A DNA stretch of 22,824 bases from an uncultured cyanobacterium (GTDB taxonomy: Bacteria; Cyanobacteriota; Cyanobacteriia; CACIAM-69d): NCBI GenBank assembly GCA_937894105.1, contig CALCTI010000206.1, positions 1 through 22,824 of the forward strand, read 5' to 3'. The position numbers and the translations under genes were made by a program. Shown here piece by piece: positions 14,480 to 22,292 of this stretch; the first letter of the stretch is position 1, and each line of letters starts with the position of its first letter. Below the pieces are notes generated by a model that saw nothing but the letters and a program-made list of their open reading frames with translations, had not been told where the DNA came from and searched no databases.

Positions 14480-17400
14480 TTATTTCCTAATCGCTTTTTT
14501 TCGAGTAGATATGCCCTTTTTGCCAGCTTCTTTCGGCTCAGTGGGTGACTGTTTAGGATGCTGTTTTAAAGCCGTTTTTAGATAGTGACCGGTGTAGGAG
14601 GTGGGATGCTGGGCTACCTCTTCGGGAGTGCCGGTGATGATAATTTCTCCGCCGCGATCACCCCCTTCCGGTCCCAAATCAATAATCCAATCAGCACAGC
14701 GAATAAAGTCTAAATTGTGCTCGATCGCCAACACCGTATTGCCCTTATCCACCAGCCGCTGCACCACATCAAGCAACTTGTGAACGTCGAAAAACGACAA
14801 GCCGGTGGTGGGTTCGTCAATTAAATAAATAGTTTTACCCGTGGCTCGCTTGGACAGCTCCGTGGCTAACTTCACCCGCTGAGCCTCGCCGCCGGACAGG
14901 GTGGGTGCGGTCTGCCCCAACTTGATATAGCCCAATCCCACGTCCACCAAAGTTTGCAACCGCGCCTCTGCCTTGGGAATATTTTCAAATACCCCCACCG
15001 CCTCCGCCACGGGCATATCTAAAATGTCCGCAATGGAATAGCCCTTGTATTTAACCTGCAACGTTTCCCGGTTATACCGTGCCCCTTTGCACACATCACA
15101 CTGCACGTAAACGTCGGGCAAAAAGTTCATTTCAATAACGTTAACGCCCTGTCCACCGCCCGCTTCGCAGCGCCCCCCTTTCACATTAAAAGAGAATCGT
15201 CCGGCTTTATAACCCCGTGCTTTTGCCTCAATTGTTTTGGTGAAAATATCGCGAATAGCATCAAAAGCACCGGTGTAAGTGGCAGGATTAGATCGAGGAG
15301 TGCGCCCAATGGGAGACTGATCAATAATGATCGCCTTATCAATATGAACCAGCCCTTTAATATCACATAGCTCCTTAGGAAATGGCACTTTATATCCTAA
15401 ATGGTGCTGCAAAGCTGGATAGAGCAATTCGTTAATTAGGGTAGATTTTCCAGAGCCGGAAACGCCCGTTACGCACACAAATTTTCCCAGGGGAATTTCC
15501 ACGTCGACGTTATTTAAGTTATTACGGTAAGCGTCAATTAGACGAATTCCAAACTTTTTACCGGGGCGACGTTCTGCGGGGGTGGCGATCGCCGAGCGCC
15601 CGGATAAATAAGCGCCAGTTAAAGACTCTTCAGCATTGAGTAAATTGTCTAAATCGCCAATAGAAACAATATTGCCCCCGTGAATGCCCGCGCCAGGACC
15701 AATATCAACTAAATAATCTGCGGCGCGAATAGTGTCCTCGTCATGCTCCACCACGATTAAGGTATTGCCTAAGTCTCGCAGCTTGGTCAGGGTCGTTAAA
15801 AGGCGATCATTATCCCGCTGGTGAAGTCCAATGCTGGGCTCGTCCAAAACATATAAAACTCCGGTTAAACCAGCCCCAATTTGAGTTGCCAGCCGGATGC
15901 GCTGGGCTTCTCCGCCGGACAGGGTGGCGGCGGGGCGATCTAAGGTTAAATAATCCAGCCCCACGTCCATTAAAAATTGCAGCCGGGATTCGATTTCTTG
16001 CAACGCCAAATGTCCAATTTGTTGCTGCCTTGATGACAGTAAGCTTTGAGGGTTTTGCAGGTCGGCCGTTAGTTGGGCAGCGCTTCTGGGCTGTTGTCCC
16101 TGGGCGATCGCCCTTACGCCGTTGGTACCGTTTTCTTCTACCGTGGGGCTAGCTTTACTACCATCCCCGTGTCCCGTTAAATGGCGTACCTTACCCAAAC
16201 AATCGGCGACCGATGCTGAGGTTAAATCGGTAATGCTATAGGGACCCATTCTGACGGATAAAGCTTCCGGACGCAGTCGTTTTCCGGAGCAAACCTCGCA
16301 GGGGTAATCTACCTGATAGGCTTCTAATTTTTGCTTATATTGTTCCGATGTGGTATCTCGATATTGGCGATCTAAAATACCTAGAATTCCGTCAAAGGCA
16401 CGCTCATATCCGCGACGTTCTCGATAACGAGAATCAGTTTCAATCCATATTTTTTCTTCGCCGCTACCGTTCATCAAAATATCTCGTTGTTTATCCGTTA
16501 AGGCGCTCCAGGGAGTTTGAATTTCAAAGCCGTAGGCTTGCCCAACGCTGTGCAAGAGGGATAAATAGTAACTATTATCTTTGTCGGACCAAGGGGCGAT
16601 CGCTGCATACACCGGCAGCTTGGGATCGGGAATGACTAAATCTGGCGAAAAGTGTTTTAAAAAACCTAAACCGTGGCAGTTAGGACAGGCACCGTAGGGG
16701 GAATTGAAGGAAAATAATCGTGGGGATAATTCTTCCATAACTGCCCCATGTTCGGGGCAGGCAAAATTCTCAGAAAAGACCAGTTGCTTTGGAGCTGATT
16801 CGTCGTTTTTCTCTGCTTTTGGGTCTACCTTTGAGTCTGAGTTTGAACTGTTCTTTGATCTGTCTGAATTCGCCGAATTGTCTTGGGTTTCGGTTGATTT
16901 TTTTTCAATAAAATCAATAACGGCGATGCCTTCCGCATGCTTTAAACAGGTTTGCAAAGAGTCAACTAAGCGCTCTTGAATATCGTCCTTTTTAATTAAT
17001 CGGTCGATGACGATTTCAATGTCGTGATTTTTGTTTTTGGGCAGATCAATGGAGTCACTGAGGTCATACATTTCCCCATTGATTCGCACCCGGGCAAAGC
17101 CTTCGGACACTAAGCTGGACAATAGCTTTTTATGGGTGCCCCGTTTGCCGCGCACCACGGGAGCCAGGATTTGAATGCGAGTGCGGTCGGGCATTTCCAT
17201 AATGCGATCGCACATTTCATCGATGCTTTGGGGGGCGATGGGGCGAGCGCACTGGGGGCAGTGGGGTTCGCCGGCTCGACCGTATAGCAGTCGCAGATAG
17301 TCGTAGATTTCGGTGACGGTACCGACGGTGGAGCGGGGGTTATGGGAGGTGGATTTTTGGTCGATGGAAATGGCGGGGCTTAACCCTTCGATCGCATCCA

Positions 17401-17686
17401 CATCGGGCGTATCCACCTGCCCCAAAAATTGGCGCGCATAGGCGCTGAGGGATTCCACGTAGCGGCGCTGACCTTCGGCAAAAATTGTGTCGAATGCCAA
17501 AGAGGATTTGCCCGAGCCGGACACCCCCGTAAATACAATTAGCTGATCCCTGGGAATTTCCAGGTCGATATTTTTTAGGTTGTGTTGCCGGGCTCCTCGG
17601 ATACGGATAGTGTTGCGATCGCCGTCCGTCTTGCCGTTGAATTGGGGCAAGTTAGCCTGGGCGGAATTCCGAGAGGATGGAGGCAT
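14480..17686 (-). CDS. uvrA: UvrABC excision nuclease subunit A
   Basis: The damage-recognition ATPase of nucleotide excision repair, which acts as a dimer and loads UvrB. It has two ABC ATPase modules: Walker A GVSGSGKSS (54-62) and GVSGSGKST (741-749), and signatures LSGGEAQRIRLA (589-600) and LSGGEAQRVKLA (930-941). Cys pairs are CPQC (143), CPEH/CPNC (310-337) and CEVC (463). At 1068 residues it is about 100 longer than usual. The excess lies in a 25-residue N-terminal extension, a Ser/Asn/Lys/Glu-rich linker at 261-302, and a low-complexity insert at about 505-553. In the C-terminal zinc finger the normal CEAC reads CEAG (Gly843), while the CDVC half (863-866) is intact. It is last in a minus-strand series, 87 bp after the DUF6816-like gene. 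Confidence 0.97.
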   Translation of the reverse strand: MPPSSRNSAQANLPQFNGKTDGDRNTIRIRGARQHNLKNIDLEIPRDQLIVFTGVSGSGKSSLAFDTIFAEGQRRYVESLSAYARQFLGQVDTPDVDAIEGLSPAISIDQKSTSHNPRSTVGTVTEIYDYLRLLYGRAGEPHCPQCARPIAPQSIDEMCDRIMEMPDRTRIQILAPVVRGKRGTHKKLLSSLVSEGFARVRINGEMYDLSDSIDLPKNKNHDIEIVIDRLIKKDDIQERLVDSLQTCLKHAEGIAVIDFIEKKSTETQDNSANSDRSKNSSNSDSKVDPKAEKNDESAPKQLVFSENFACPEHGAVMEELSPRLFSFNSPYGACPNCHGLGFLKHFSPDLVIPDPKLPVYAAIAPWSDKDNSYYLSLLHSVGQAYGFEIQTPWSALTDKQRDILMNGSGEEKIWIETDSRYRERRGYERAFDGILGILDRQYRDTTSEQYKQKLEAYQVDYPCEVCSGKRLRPEALSVRMGPYSITDLTSASVADCLGKVRHLTGHGDGSKASPTVEENGTNGVRAIAQGQQPRSAAQLTADLQNPQSLLSSRQQQIGHLALQEIESRLQFLMDVGLDYLTLDRPAATLSGGEAQRIRLATQIGAGLTGVLYVLDEPSIGLHQRDNDRLLTTLTKLRDLGNTLIVVEHDEDTIRAADYLVDIGPGAGIHGGNIVSIGDLDNLLNAEESLTGAYLSGRSAIATPAERRPGKKFGIRLIDAYRNNLNNVDVEIPLGKFVCVTGVSGSGKSTLINELLYPALQHHLGYKVPFPKELCDIKGLVHIDKAIIIDQSPIGRTPRSNPATYTGAFDAIRDIFTKTIEAKARGYKAGRFSFNVKGGRCEAGGGQGVNVIEMNFLPDVYVQCDVCKGARYNRETLQVKYKGYSIADILDMPVAEAVGVFENIPKAEARLQTLVDVGLGYIKLGQTAPTLSGGEAQRVKLATELSKRATGKTIYLIDEPTTGLSFFDVHKLLDVVQRLVDKGNTVLAIEHNLDFIRCADWIIDLGPEGGDRGGEIIITGTPEEVAQHPTSYTGHYLKTALKQHPKQSPTEPKEAGKKGISTRKKAIRK

Positions 17687-17773
17687 GGTTTAGCGATCGC
17701 GCAATGGAGGTTTGCAGAACAGCTTAACAATTGACCGGGACTCTTGTGGGTTCCAGCGCTAATTCTGACGGAC

Positions 17774-18574
17774 CTACGGGGCGATCGCCGTAAAGGTTAA
17801 CTGGTAGTGGTATAGGGCGACAGGTTGCTTTTTGGCGATCGCATAGCTGGCGTCGCGGGGGGACAGGTAAATGGCGGAATATTGGTCGGCAGTGATGGGA
17901 TAAGTATCGTTGGGGTGGTAGTGGTAAACGCTAGTGGTTTCCACCGTGTTGAGGTAAACCGGATTTTCGCCGGGGCTTTGGAAAGTTTGCTGCACCACTT
18001 CGGTGGCAATAAAATCATCGGCGGTAGGAGATTCACTGGCTCGCTCCACCACGTTAGACACCAATTGGCGATTCCCCGTCAAGGTCACCACCTGTTCGTT
18101 GGGGCTCGCCGGATCCGCCTCCACGTTTTTCACAAATCCCGGTCCTAAATAGGCCTCGGTGATTTGCTGACCGTTATAGGCGCGATCGCCCACAATGGTC
18201 AGCGTATTGGCCCGTCGCGTGGCCCCTTTTCCCAACAGCCCTAGGGCGGGCAGGGACTGACGGGGGACAAATTTTACGGCAAATTCAATAGGCTGGTCCA
18301 CCAGCTCCCGGTTGCCTTCAAAGCCCGGCGTCACAATTTCCGGTGCCAACGGAGCCTTTAAATCCATCAGGGTGCTACGAATTTGCCAGTGCCCCGCCAT
18401 CCACTGGGGGTATTCCAAATCTCCCACGGCCGGGCGGGTGGGCGGCGGTCCAGTCCATTCAGGAAAGGTGCCCACGCGATCGCCCAGGTTTCCTGCGATC
18501 GCCCCCGCTGTCAACGCTAACCACAGCCCTAAAGCCGCACCAATAAATCTCAGCACAGAAACAATTCGCCCCAT
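17774..18574 (-). CDS. DUF6816-like exported protein
   Basis: A 266-residue protein with a signal peptide: MGRIVSVLRF, then a hydrophobic core to about residue 27 (probable cut near AIA-GN), so it is likely lumenal or periplasmic. The mature part carries conserved-looking blocks GDLEYPQWMAGHWQIRSTL (51-69), APLAPEIVTPGFEGNR (74-89) and a C-terminal VALYHYQLTF. I associate these with DUF6816, a family of cyanobacteria and plastid-bearing plants with no established function. The frame stays open 73 codons further upstream, but those lie antisense-free inside the permease gene in another frame. The ATG at 18574 fits the signal peptide and overlaps the permease stop as TGATG, which indicates translational coupling. 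Confidence 0.75.
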   Translation of the reverse strand: MGRIVSVLRFIGAALGLWLALTAGAIAGNLGDRVGTFPEWTGPPPTRPAVGDLEYPQWMAGHWQIRSTLMDLKAPLAPEIVTPGFEGNRELVDQPIEFAVKFVPRQSLPALGLLGKGATRRANTLTIVGDRAYNGQQITEAYLGPGFVKNVEADPASPNEQVVTLTGNRQLVSNVVERASESPTADDFIATEVVQQTFQSPGENPVYLNTVETTSVYHYHPNDTYPITADQYSAIYLSPRDASYAIAKKQPVALYHYQLTFTAIAP

Positions 18575-19629
18575 CACCACCCCAGTTGATAGTTCACAAA
18601 TAATGCGCACAGGAAGGTCATGGAACCGGCGATCGCAAAGAGATAAAACACGCCTTTGGGGCGGAAAATGGAGAGCATTAGCCCCACTGCCTTCAGGTCG
18701 ATCATCGGTCCAAAGGTTAGAAATGCCAGCAGGGAACCGCTGGTGAACGTGCCGGAAAAAGACAGGGCGAAAAAAGCGTCCACGGTGGAGCAAATGGAAA
18801 TGGCGGCGGCGAGGACCATCATGGTGATGATGGAGCTGACCGCGCCCTGACCGATACCCAAGACCAGTTCCCGAGGAATTACCGTTTGAATAATGGCGGC
18901 AACGGCGCTACCAAACACCAACACGCCTCCCAATTCCCGTAGCTCTCGCACCACATTGTCTAGGAATAATTGCAGGCGATCGCCCCAGGGAATTGGCGGC
19001 TTGTTCATGGGCACCGCCATGGCCGCTTGCAAGGATCCTAGGGACCCTTCCAAAGGCTGATTTTGATTATCACCAAGCCAATAGGTGCCTGATCGCAGTA
19101 ACCGTTCTTGGGCTGCCAATTGAATTCCCGTGGGCTGTTGGGCTGCTATTGGAGTCAGCATTGATCGGGCCAAATTTTTATTTAGCAGCGGCCGCAAATC
19201 TTCCTGTTGCCCAAATACCCAGCCGATAGTGGTGGCGATAAATAGGGACACTAAAACCCGCATCACCACCAGCTCCGGGCGGTCTTGAAACGCCGTCCAA
19301 GTGGACCAAATAACAATGGGGTTAATGGTGGGAGCAGCCAATAAAAAGCCCACCGCCAATGGGGTGGGAATTCCCTGGGATAAGAGCCGCCGCGCCACCG
19401 GCACGTTGCCGCATTCGCACACGGGAAATAAAAATCCCATGGCGCTGCCCATTAATGCTGCTAATACTGCGTTTTTTGGGGCGATCGCAAGCAGCTTTTT
19501 TTCATCAGTAAACAAAAACAGAGCACTGGAAAAAAGCACCCCGATCAACAAAAAGGGCAGCGCTTCCACCAAAAGGCTCAGGAAAAGCGTAAATCCAGTT
19601 TCAAAAGCTGGCGTCAAAGCGTCAGGCAT
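18574..19629 (-). CDS. Permease, ArsP_1/DUF318 (YraQ-type) family
   Basis: A 351-residue polytopic inner-membrane protein of the DUF318/ArsP_1 permease family. Members include organoarsenical exporters, but most are of unknown substrate. Two hydrophobic halves of about four helices each flank a hydrophilic middle (about 140-215). Family marks are the FPVCECGNVPVARRL loop (Cys71 and Cys73), the GFLLAAPTINPIVIWST helix (94-110), the STVDAFFALSFSGTFTSG segment and LAFLTFGPMIDLK near the C-terminus. Its stop overlaps the start of the DUF6816-like gene by one base, so the two products probably work together; that exported protein would be the natural partner. No arsenic-resistance genes lie nearby, so I give no substrate. 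Confidence 0.88.
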   Translation of the reverse strand: MPDALTPAFETGFTLFLSLLVEALPFLLIGVLFSSALFLFTDEKKLLAIAPKNAVLAALMGSAMGFLFPVCECGNVPVARRLLSQGIPTPLAVGFLLAAPTINPIVIWSTWTAFQDRPELVVMRVLVSLFIATTIGWVFGQQEDLRPLLNKNLARSMLTPIAAQQPTGIQLAAQERLLRSGTYWLGDNQNQPLEGSLGSLQAAMAVPMNKPPIPWGDRLQLFLDNVVRELRELGGVLVFGSAVAAIIQTVIPRELVLGIGQGAVSSIITMMVLAAAISICSTVDAFFALSFSGTFTSGSLLAFLTFGPMIDLKAVGLMLSIFRPKGVFYLFAIAGSMTFLCALFVNYQLGW

Positions 19630-19963
19630 AGAAAGTAATGATGGAACGGAAAATACCGTGATTAGCTGAGGCGATTAAACAAGACAACCCGCTACAGCGT
19701 ACTTTATTAGACATTGTACGCATTACATTATGTTCCAACCCTCGCCCTTTGCCTAGGCGGCAATGCTTCTGGACGAACCAAGCTTGCCTGGGCAGCGTCC
19801 AGAACCTGATGTAAATTCCCCATTAAGTAGGATGTTTAGGATGCTGGTGAATCAAGCATGTTTTCGAAACGTTCTGAACAGTGCGTCACGGATCGCCGAA
19901 ACTTAAACCACTACAATTGGGGCATCCGCTGCAATATCGAATTTATTGGGCTTCAGCGTCCCC
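19630..19963. other. Divergent intergenic region with stem-loops
   Basis: About 330 bp between the permease and the MntA/HepT pair. Near the permease side GCGTAC and GTACGC (19697-19721) form an inverted repeat with a 13-bp centre, a possible operator. In the middle is a GC-rich cluster: TTGCC-TAGGC-GGCAA (19750-19764) followed by TTCTGGACG (19767-19775) pairing with CGTCCAGAA (19796-19804). A TACAAT at 19912-19917 could be a -10 element for the toxin-antitoxin pair but lacks a good -35. Confidence 0.5.
19767..19804. repeat. 9-bp perfect stem-loop
   Basis: TTCTGGACG and CGTCCAGAA are perfectly complementary around a 20-base loop, and a smaller hairpin adjoins on the left. No T-run follows on either strand, so it is not a standard terminator. 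Its role is unknown. Confidence 0.55.
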
Positions 19964-20332
19964 ATGTCGTCTCAACTTTCCAGCACAGTTAATAGTGATC
20001 GCCTGTGGAAACGGCTAAATATCACCCGCAACTCCCTTAACCACCTGTGCGAAACTGCCCATGTGGCCGAGCTTGCCTTGTTTGGCTCCGTCCTTCGCAG
20101 TGATTTTCGTGCTGATAGCGATATTGACCTGCTGGTTACCTACTTTTCTGATTCCCAGCGAGGACTGATTGAAGCAGTCCAGCTTAAGCATATGTTTGAG
20201 CAAGCGTTTAGTCGCAAGGTGGACTTAATTAGCAAAAACGGGCTCCAGCGTAGCCGCAACCATCGCCGCCGAGACGCCATTTTAAACTCTGCCAAAGTCA
20301 TCTATGTGTCGCGATCAAAATTGTCTGATTGA
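19964..20332 (+). CDS. mntA: MntA-type nucleotidyltransferase antitoxin
   Basis: A 122-residue minimal nucleotidyltransferase. In characterised type VII systems MntA neutralises HepT by transferring AMP onto a tyrosine of the toxin. The signature GSVLRSDFRADSDID (41-55) matches GSX10DXD exactly, with Gly41, Ser42, Asp53 and Asp55; the third acidic residue is Asp87 in RKVDLI. The C-terminal tail is basic (RSRNHRRRDAI). The ATG at 19964 is preferred over an in-frame TTG at 19946. It overlaps the hepT start by 29 bases, the usual compact arrangement of this pair. Confidence 0.92.
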   Translation: MSSQLSSTVNSDRLWKRLNITRNSLNHLCETAHVAELALFGSVLRSDFRADSDIDLLVTYFSDSQRGLIEAVQLKHMFEQAFSRKVDLISKNGLQRSRNHRRRDAILNSAKVIYVSRSKLSD

Positions 20333-20636
20333 TATGGTGAACGCCATTGAGCTGATTAATCAGTACACGGAAAATAGCGATCGCAATGGGCTAGAAATCA
20401 ACGTCGAAAAACAAGATGCTATCTTTCGGCGCATTATGATTATTGGCGAGGCTGCTAAACGCTTATCTCAAAATTTTCGCCAACAACACCCTTCTGTTCC
20501 ATGGAAAGAAATCATTGGAATGCGAAATCTTGTGGCTCACGATTACGATTCCGTTGATCTTGATGAAATTTGGAAGGTGATTAGCACTGATCTCCCTGAG
20601 CTGTTGGACTATATTCAGCCTTTAGTTGAGCCTTAA
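20304..20636 (+). CDS. hepT: HepT-like (DUF86) toxin
   Basis: A 110-residue all-helical HEPN-domain protein. HepT toxins act as RNases through the RX4HXY motif, present here as RNLVAHDY (Arg74, His79, Tyr81); Tyr81 is the expected AMPylation target of MntA. Other family marks are the start LIDMVNAIELINQYT and RIMIIGEAAKRLS (43-55). The catalytic motif is complete and the frame intact, so the pair is likely functional. The ATG at 20304 lies inside mntA. It is followed after 22 bp by the DUF3370 gene, probably by chance. Confidence 0.93.
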   Translation: MCRDQNCLIDMVNAIELINQYTENSDRNGLEINVEKQDAIFRRIMIIGEAAKRLSQNFRQQHPSVPWKEIIGMRNLVAHDYDSVDLDEIWKVISTDLPELLDYIQPLVEP

Positions 20637-20658
20637 ATCTATTCCGGTGGTGTGGCTT

Positions 20659-22077
20659 ATGAAATTGTGGAAATCTTTGGCCTTGGCAGTGATGATGGCG
20701 CAAATTCCCCTGGGGGCGATCGCCCAAACCTCGGGCTCTCCTCCGAACCCGCCAGAACCCCAGGAACAATATCGGGTGCAGCCGATTTTGCCCTTGCCCG
20801 GTGGCTTGGATAACGTGCTGACGTTTAATAGCAATAGCCCGGAACTGGTGCTGTCGCCGGGGATCTTGCTATCAGCGTTTCCCCCCGACGGTATGGAGTT
20901 CCCCGCGGCCCATTTGAATACGCCCTTGGGCGATCGCTTCGACCTGTTTGCCCATCACATCGCTAAAGCCACCCTGCCAGAGGATGACCCGGATCGCCTG
21001 CGCACTTTATATTTGGGCATTATTGTCAAAAATCCTGGCGATTCCCCGGTCACGGTTTACACCCTCCAGGGGGCTAGCTATCTTAGCCAGCCCGATGCGC
21101 CGTTTATTGAACTGCCGGCGATCGCCCCTAACCCAGACAGCACGGTGTATTCGGGACCGGGCAGCCGGGCGATGGATATGGTATTGCGGGGAAAACGCCA
21201 GGAAAACTTGCCGGCAAGCGTTGAAATTCCCCCCGGTGAATTTCGCATGCTGCTGAATTTGCCCATTCCCATCGCCACCCTCGATCCGCCTATTAACGGA
21301 CGATCCACCTTTTTGCGGCTGCGCAGTACCGGACCGGTGTATGTGGCTAGCCTGGCAGAGTTTGCCTCCGTGGATACCAATGGCAGTGAACAAGCGCCCA
21401 CCTTGGATCAGTGGCGAAATTTATTGGTGACCGGTGAATTGTCAGCCCCTCGCGATCGCCCCCCTACCCCTCCCGATAAGCCCGGCGGCATTATTTACGG
21501 TCGCGTTGGCGGCATTGCCCGCGGGTCCCAATGGCGCGGCACCCTTACCGATAGTTCGGGAGGGGGGCGTCTGAGCATTCCCGATCCTGGCAACTACATT
21601 TCTTTCGGACTTAGCCTGCTGCGAGGGGGGCGACTCAGCACCGGGCAAAATCAAACTGCCGAAATGATCGCCCGCTATCCCGATACCGCCTATGAAGCCC
21701 ACGGCAATTACGCCATTCAATACGCCCTGAAATTACCGTTACAAAATCCCAGCAACTCCGCGCACACGGTGCAAATTCGTCTGGAAACCCCGCTCAAATT
21801 TGACGCCTTCTCCGGCAGCGTGATTACCGGGCTGCGTTTTTTCGACCCCCTACCCAACCGCACCTTTTTCCGAGGCACCGTGCGGGTTCGCTATACGGAT
21901 CGCAACGGTCACCCCAAAACTCACTACACCCATCTAGTGCAAAAGCGGGGTCAATCGGATGGACGCCTCGCCACCTTTGTGATGCCCCCCAACAGTCAAC
22001 AGCTTGCCTCGGTGGATTTTCTCTATCCCCCCGATGCCAGCCCGCCCCAGGTGTTGACCCTATTTACCGAGAATTAG
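20659..22077 (+). CDS. DUF3370 family exported protein
   Basis: A 472-residue protein of DUF3370, a family essentially restricted to cyanobacteria and without known function. A signal peptide (MKLWKSLALAVMMAQIPLGA, cut likely after AIA at residue 22) sends it out of the cytoplasm. A Pro-rich linker (SGSPPNPPEPQEQ) follows, and then a beta-rich body: PILPLPGGLDNVLTFNSNSP, LYLGIIVKNPGDSPVTVY, a YSGPGSRAMD segment and a C-terminal FFRGTVRVRYTD region. The frame extends to a TTG at 20626 inside hepT, but only the ATG at 20659 gives a proper signal peptide. The stop codon lies in the first unit of a 15-bp tandem repeat, so expansion or loss of units would change the 3' end but not the protein. Confidence 0.85.
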   Translation: MKLWKSLALAVMMAQIPLGAIAQTSGSPPNPPEPQEQYRVQPILPLPGGLDNVLTFNSNSPELVLSPGILLSAFPPDGMEFPAAHLNTPLGDRFDLFAHHIAKATLPEDDPDRLRTLYLGIIVKNPGDSPVTVYTLQGASYLSQPDAPFIELPAIAPNPDSTVYSGPGSRAMDMVLRGKRQENLPASVEIPPGEFRMLLNLPIPIATLDPPINGRSTFLRLRSTGPVYVASLAEFASVDTNGSEQAPTLDQWRNLLVTGELSAPRDRPPTPPDKPGGIIYGRVGGIARGSQWRGTLTDSSGGGRLSIPDPGNYISFGLSLLRGGRLSTGQNQTAEMIARYPDTAYEAHGNYAIQYALKLPLQNPSNSAHTVQIRLETPLKFDAFSGSVITGLRFFDPLPNRTFFRGTVRVRYTDRNGHPKTHYTHLVQKRGQSDGRLATFVMPPNSQQLASVDFLYPPDASPPQVLTLFTEN

Positions 22078-22140
22078 ATTGCCGAAAATTAGATCCTCGA
22101 GAATTAGATTACCGAGAGTTAGATTACTGAGAATTAGATC
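22066..22140. repeat. Tandem repeat, five 15-bp units
   Basis: Five consecutive units close to ACCGAGAATTAGATT: the first covers the last codons and stop of the DUF3370 gene, and four lie downstream. Units differ at 1-4 positions. Because 15 is a multiple of three, every unit carries an in-frame TAG in the DUF3370 reading frame, giving five stops in a row. Confidence 0.9.
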
Positions 22141-22144
22141 GAGG

Positions 22145-22211
22145 AGTCTCAAATGGGCATTGGAGCTTTCTCAAACGGGCATTTCTCAAACGGGCATTTC
22201 TCAAACATGCA
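22145..22211. repeat. Second tandem repeat with a different 15-bp unit
   Basis: Three consecutive units of TTTCTCAAACGGGCA (22167-22211; the third reads TTTCTCAAACATGCA), preceded after a 7-bp break by a diverged unit, AGTCTCAAATGGGCA (22145-22159). The period equals that of the neighbouring array but the sequence is unrelated. It ends about 80 bp before the next gene. Confidence 0.85.
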
Positions 22212-22292
22212 TTGATACATGGGCATTAATATTGCTGTTTAAACATTGCCCTATACACTGGTGGGACTCCTTAGCGCCCTATCCCCATTTCT

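Noticed and set aside
14041..14490. 149-codon plus-strand ORF
   Set aside because: It runs through both tRNA genes and the 3' end of the CNNM gene, so it cannot be a real protein gene.
18575..18793. 73-codon upstream extension of the DUF6816-like gene
   Set aside because: It lies inside the permease gene in another frame, lacks a signal peptide, and the internal ATG at 18574 gives a proper export signal.
22066..22211. Possible CRISPR array
   Set aside because: The units are 15 bp, directly adjacent and without spacers; no cas genes are present.
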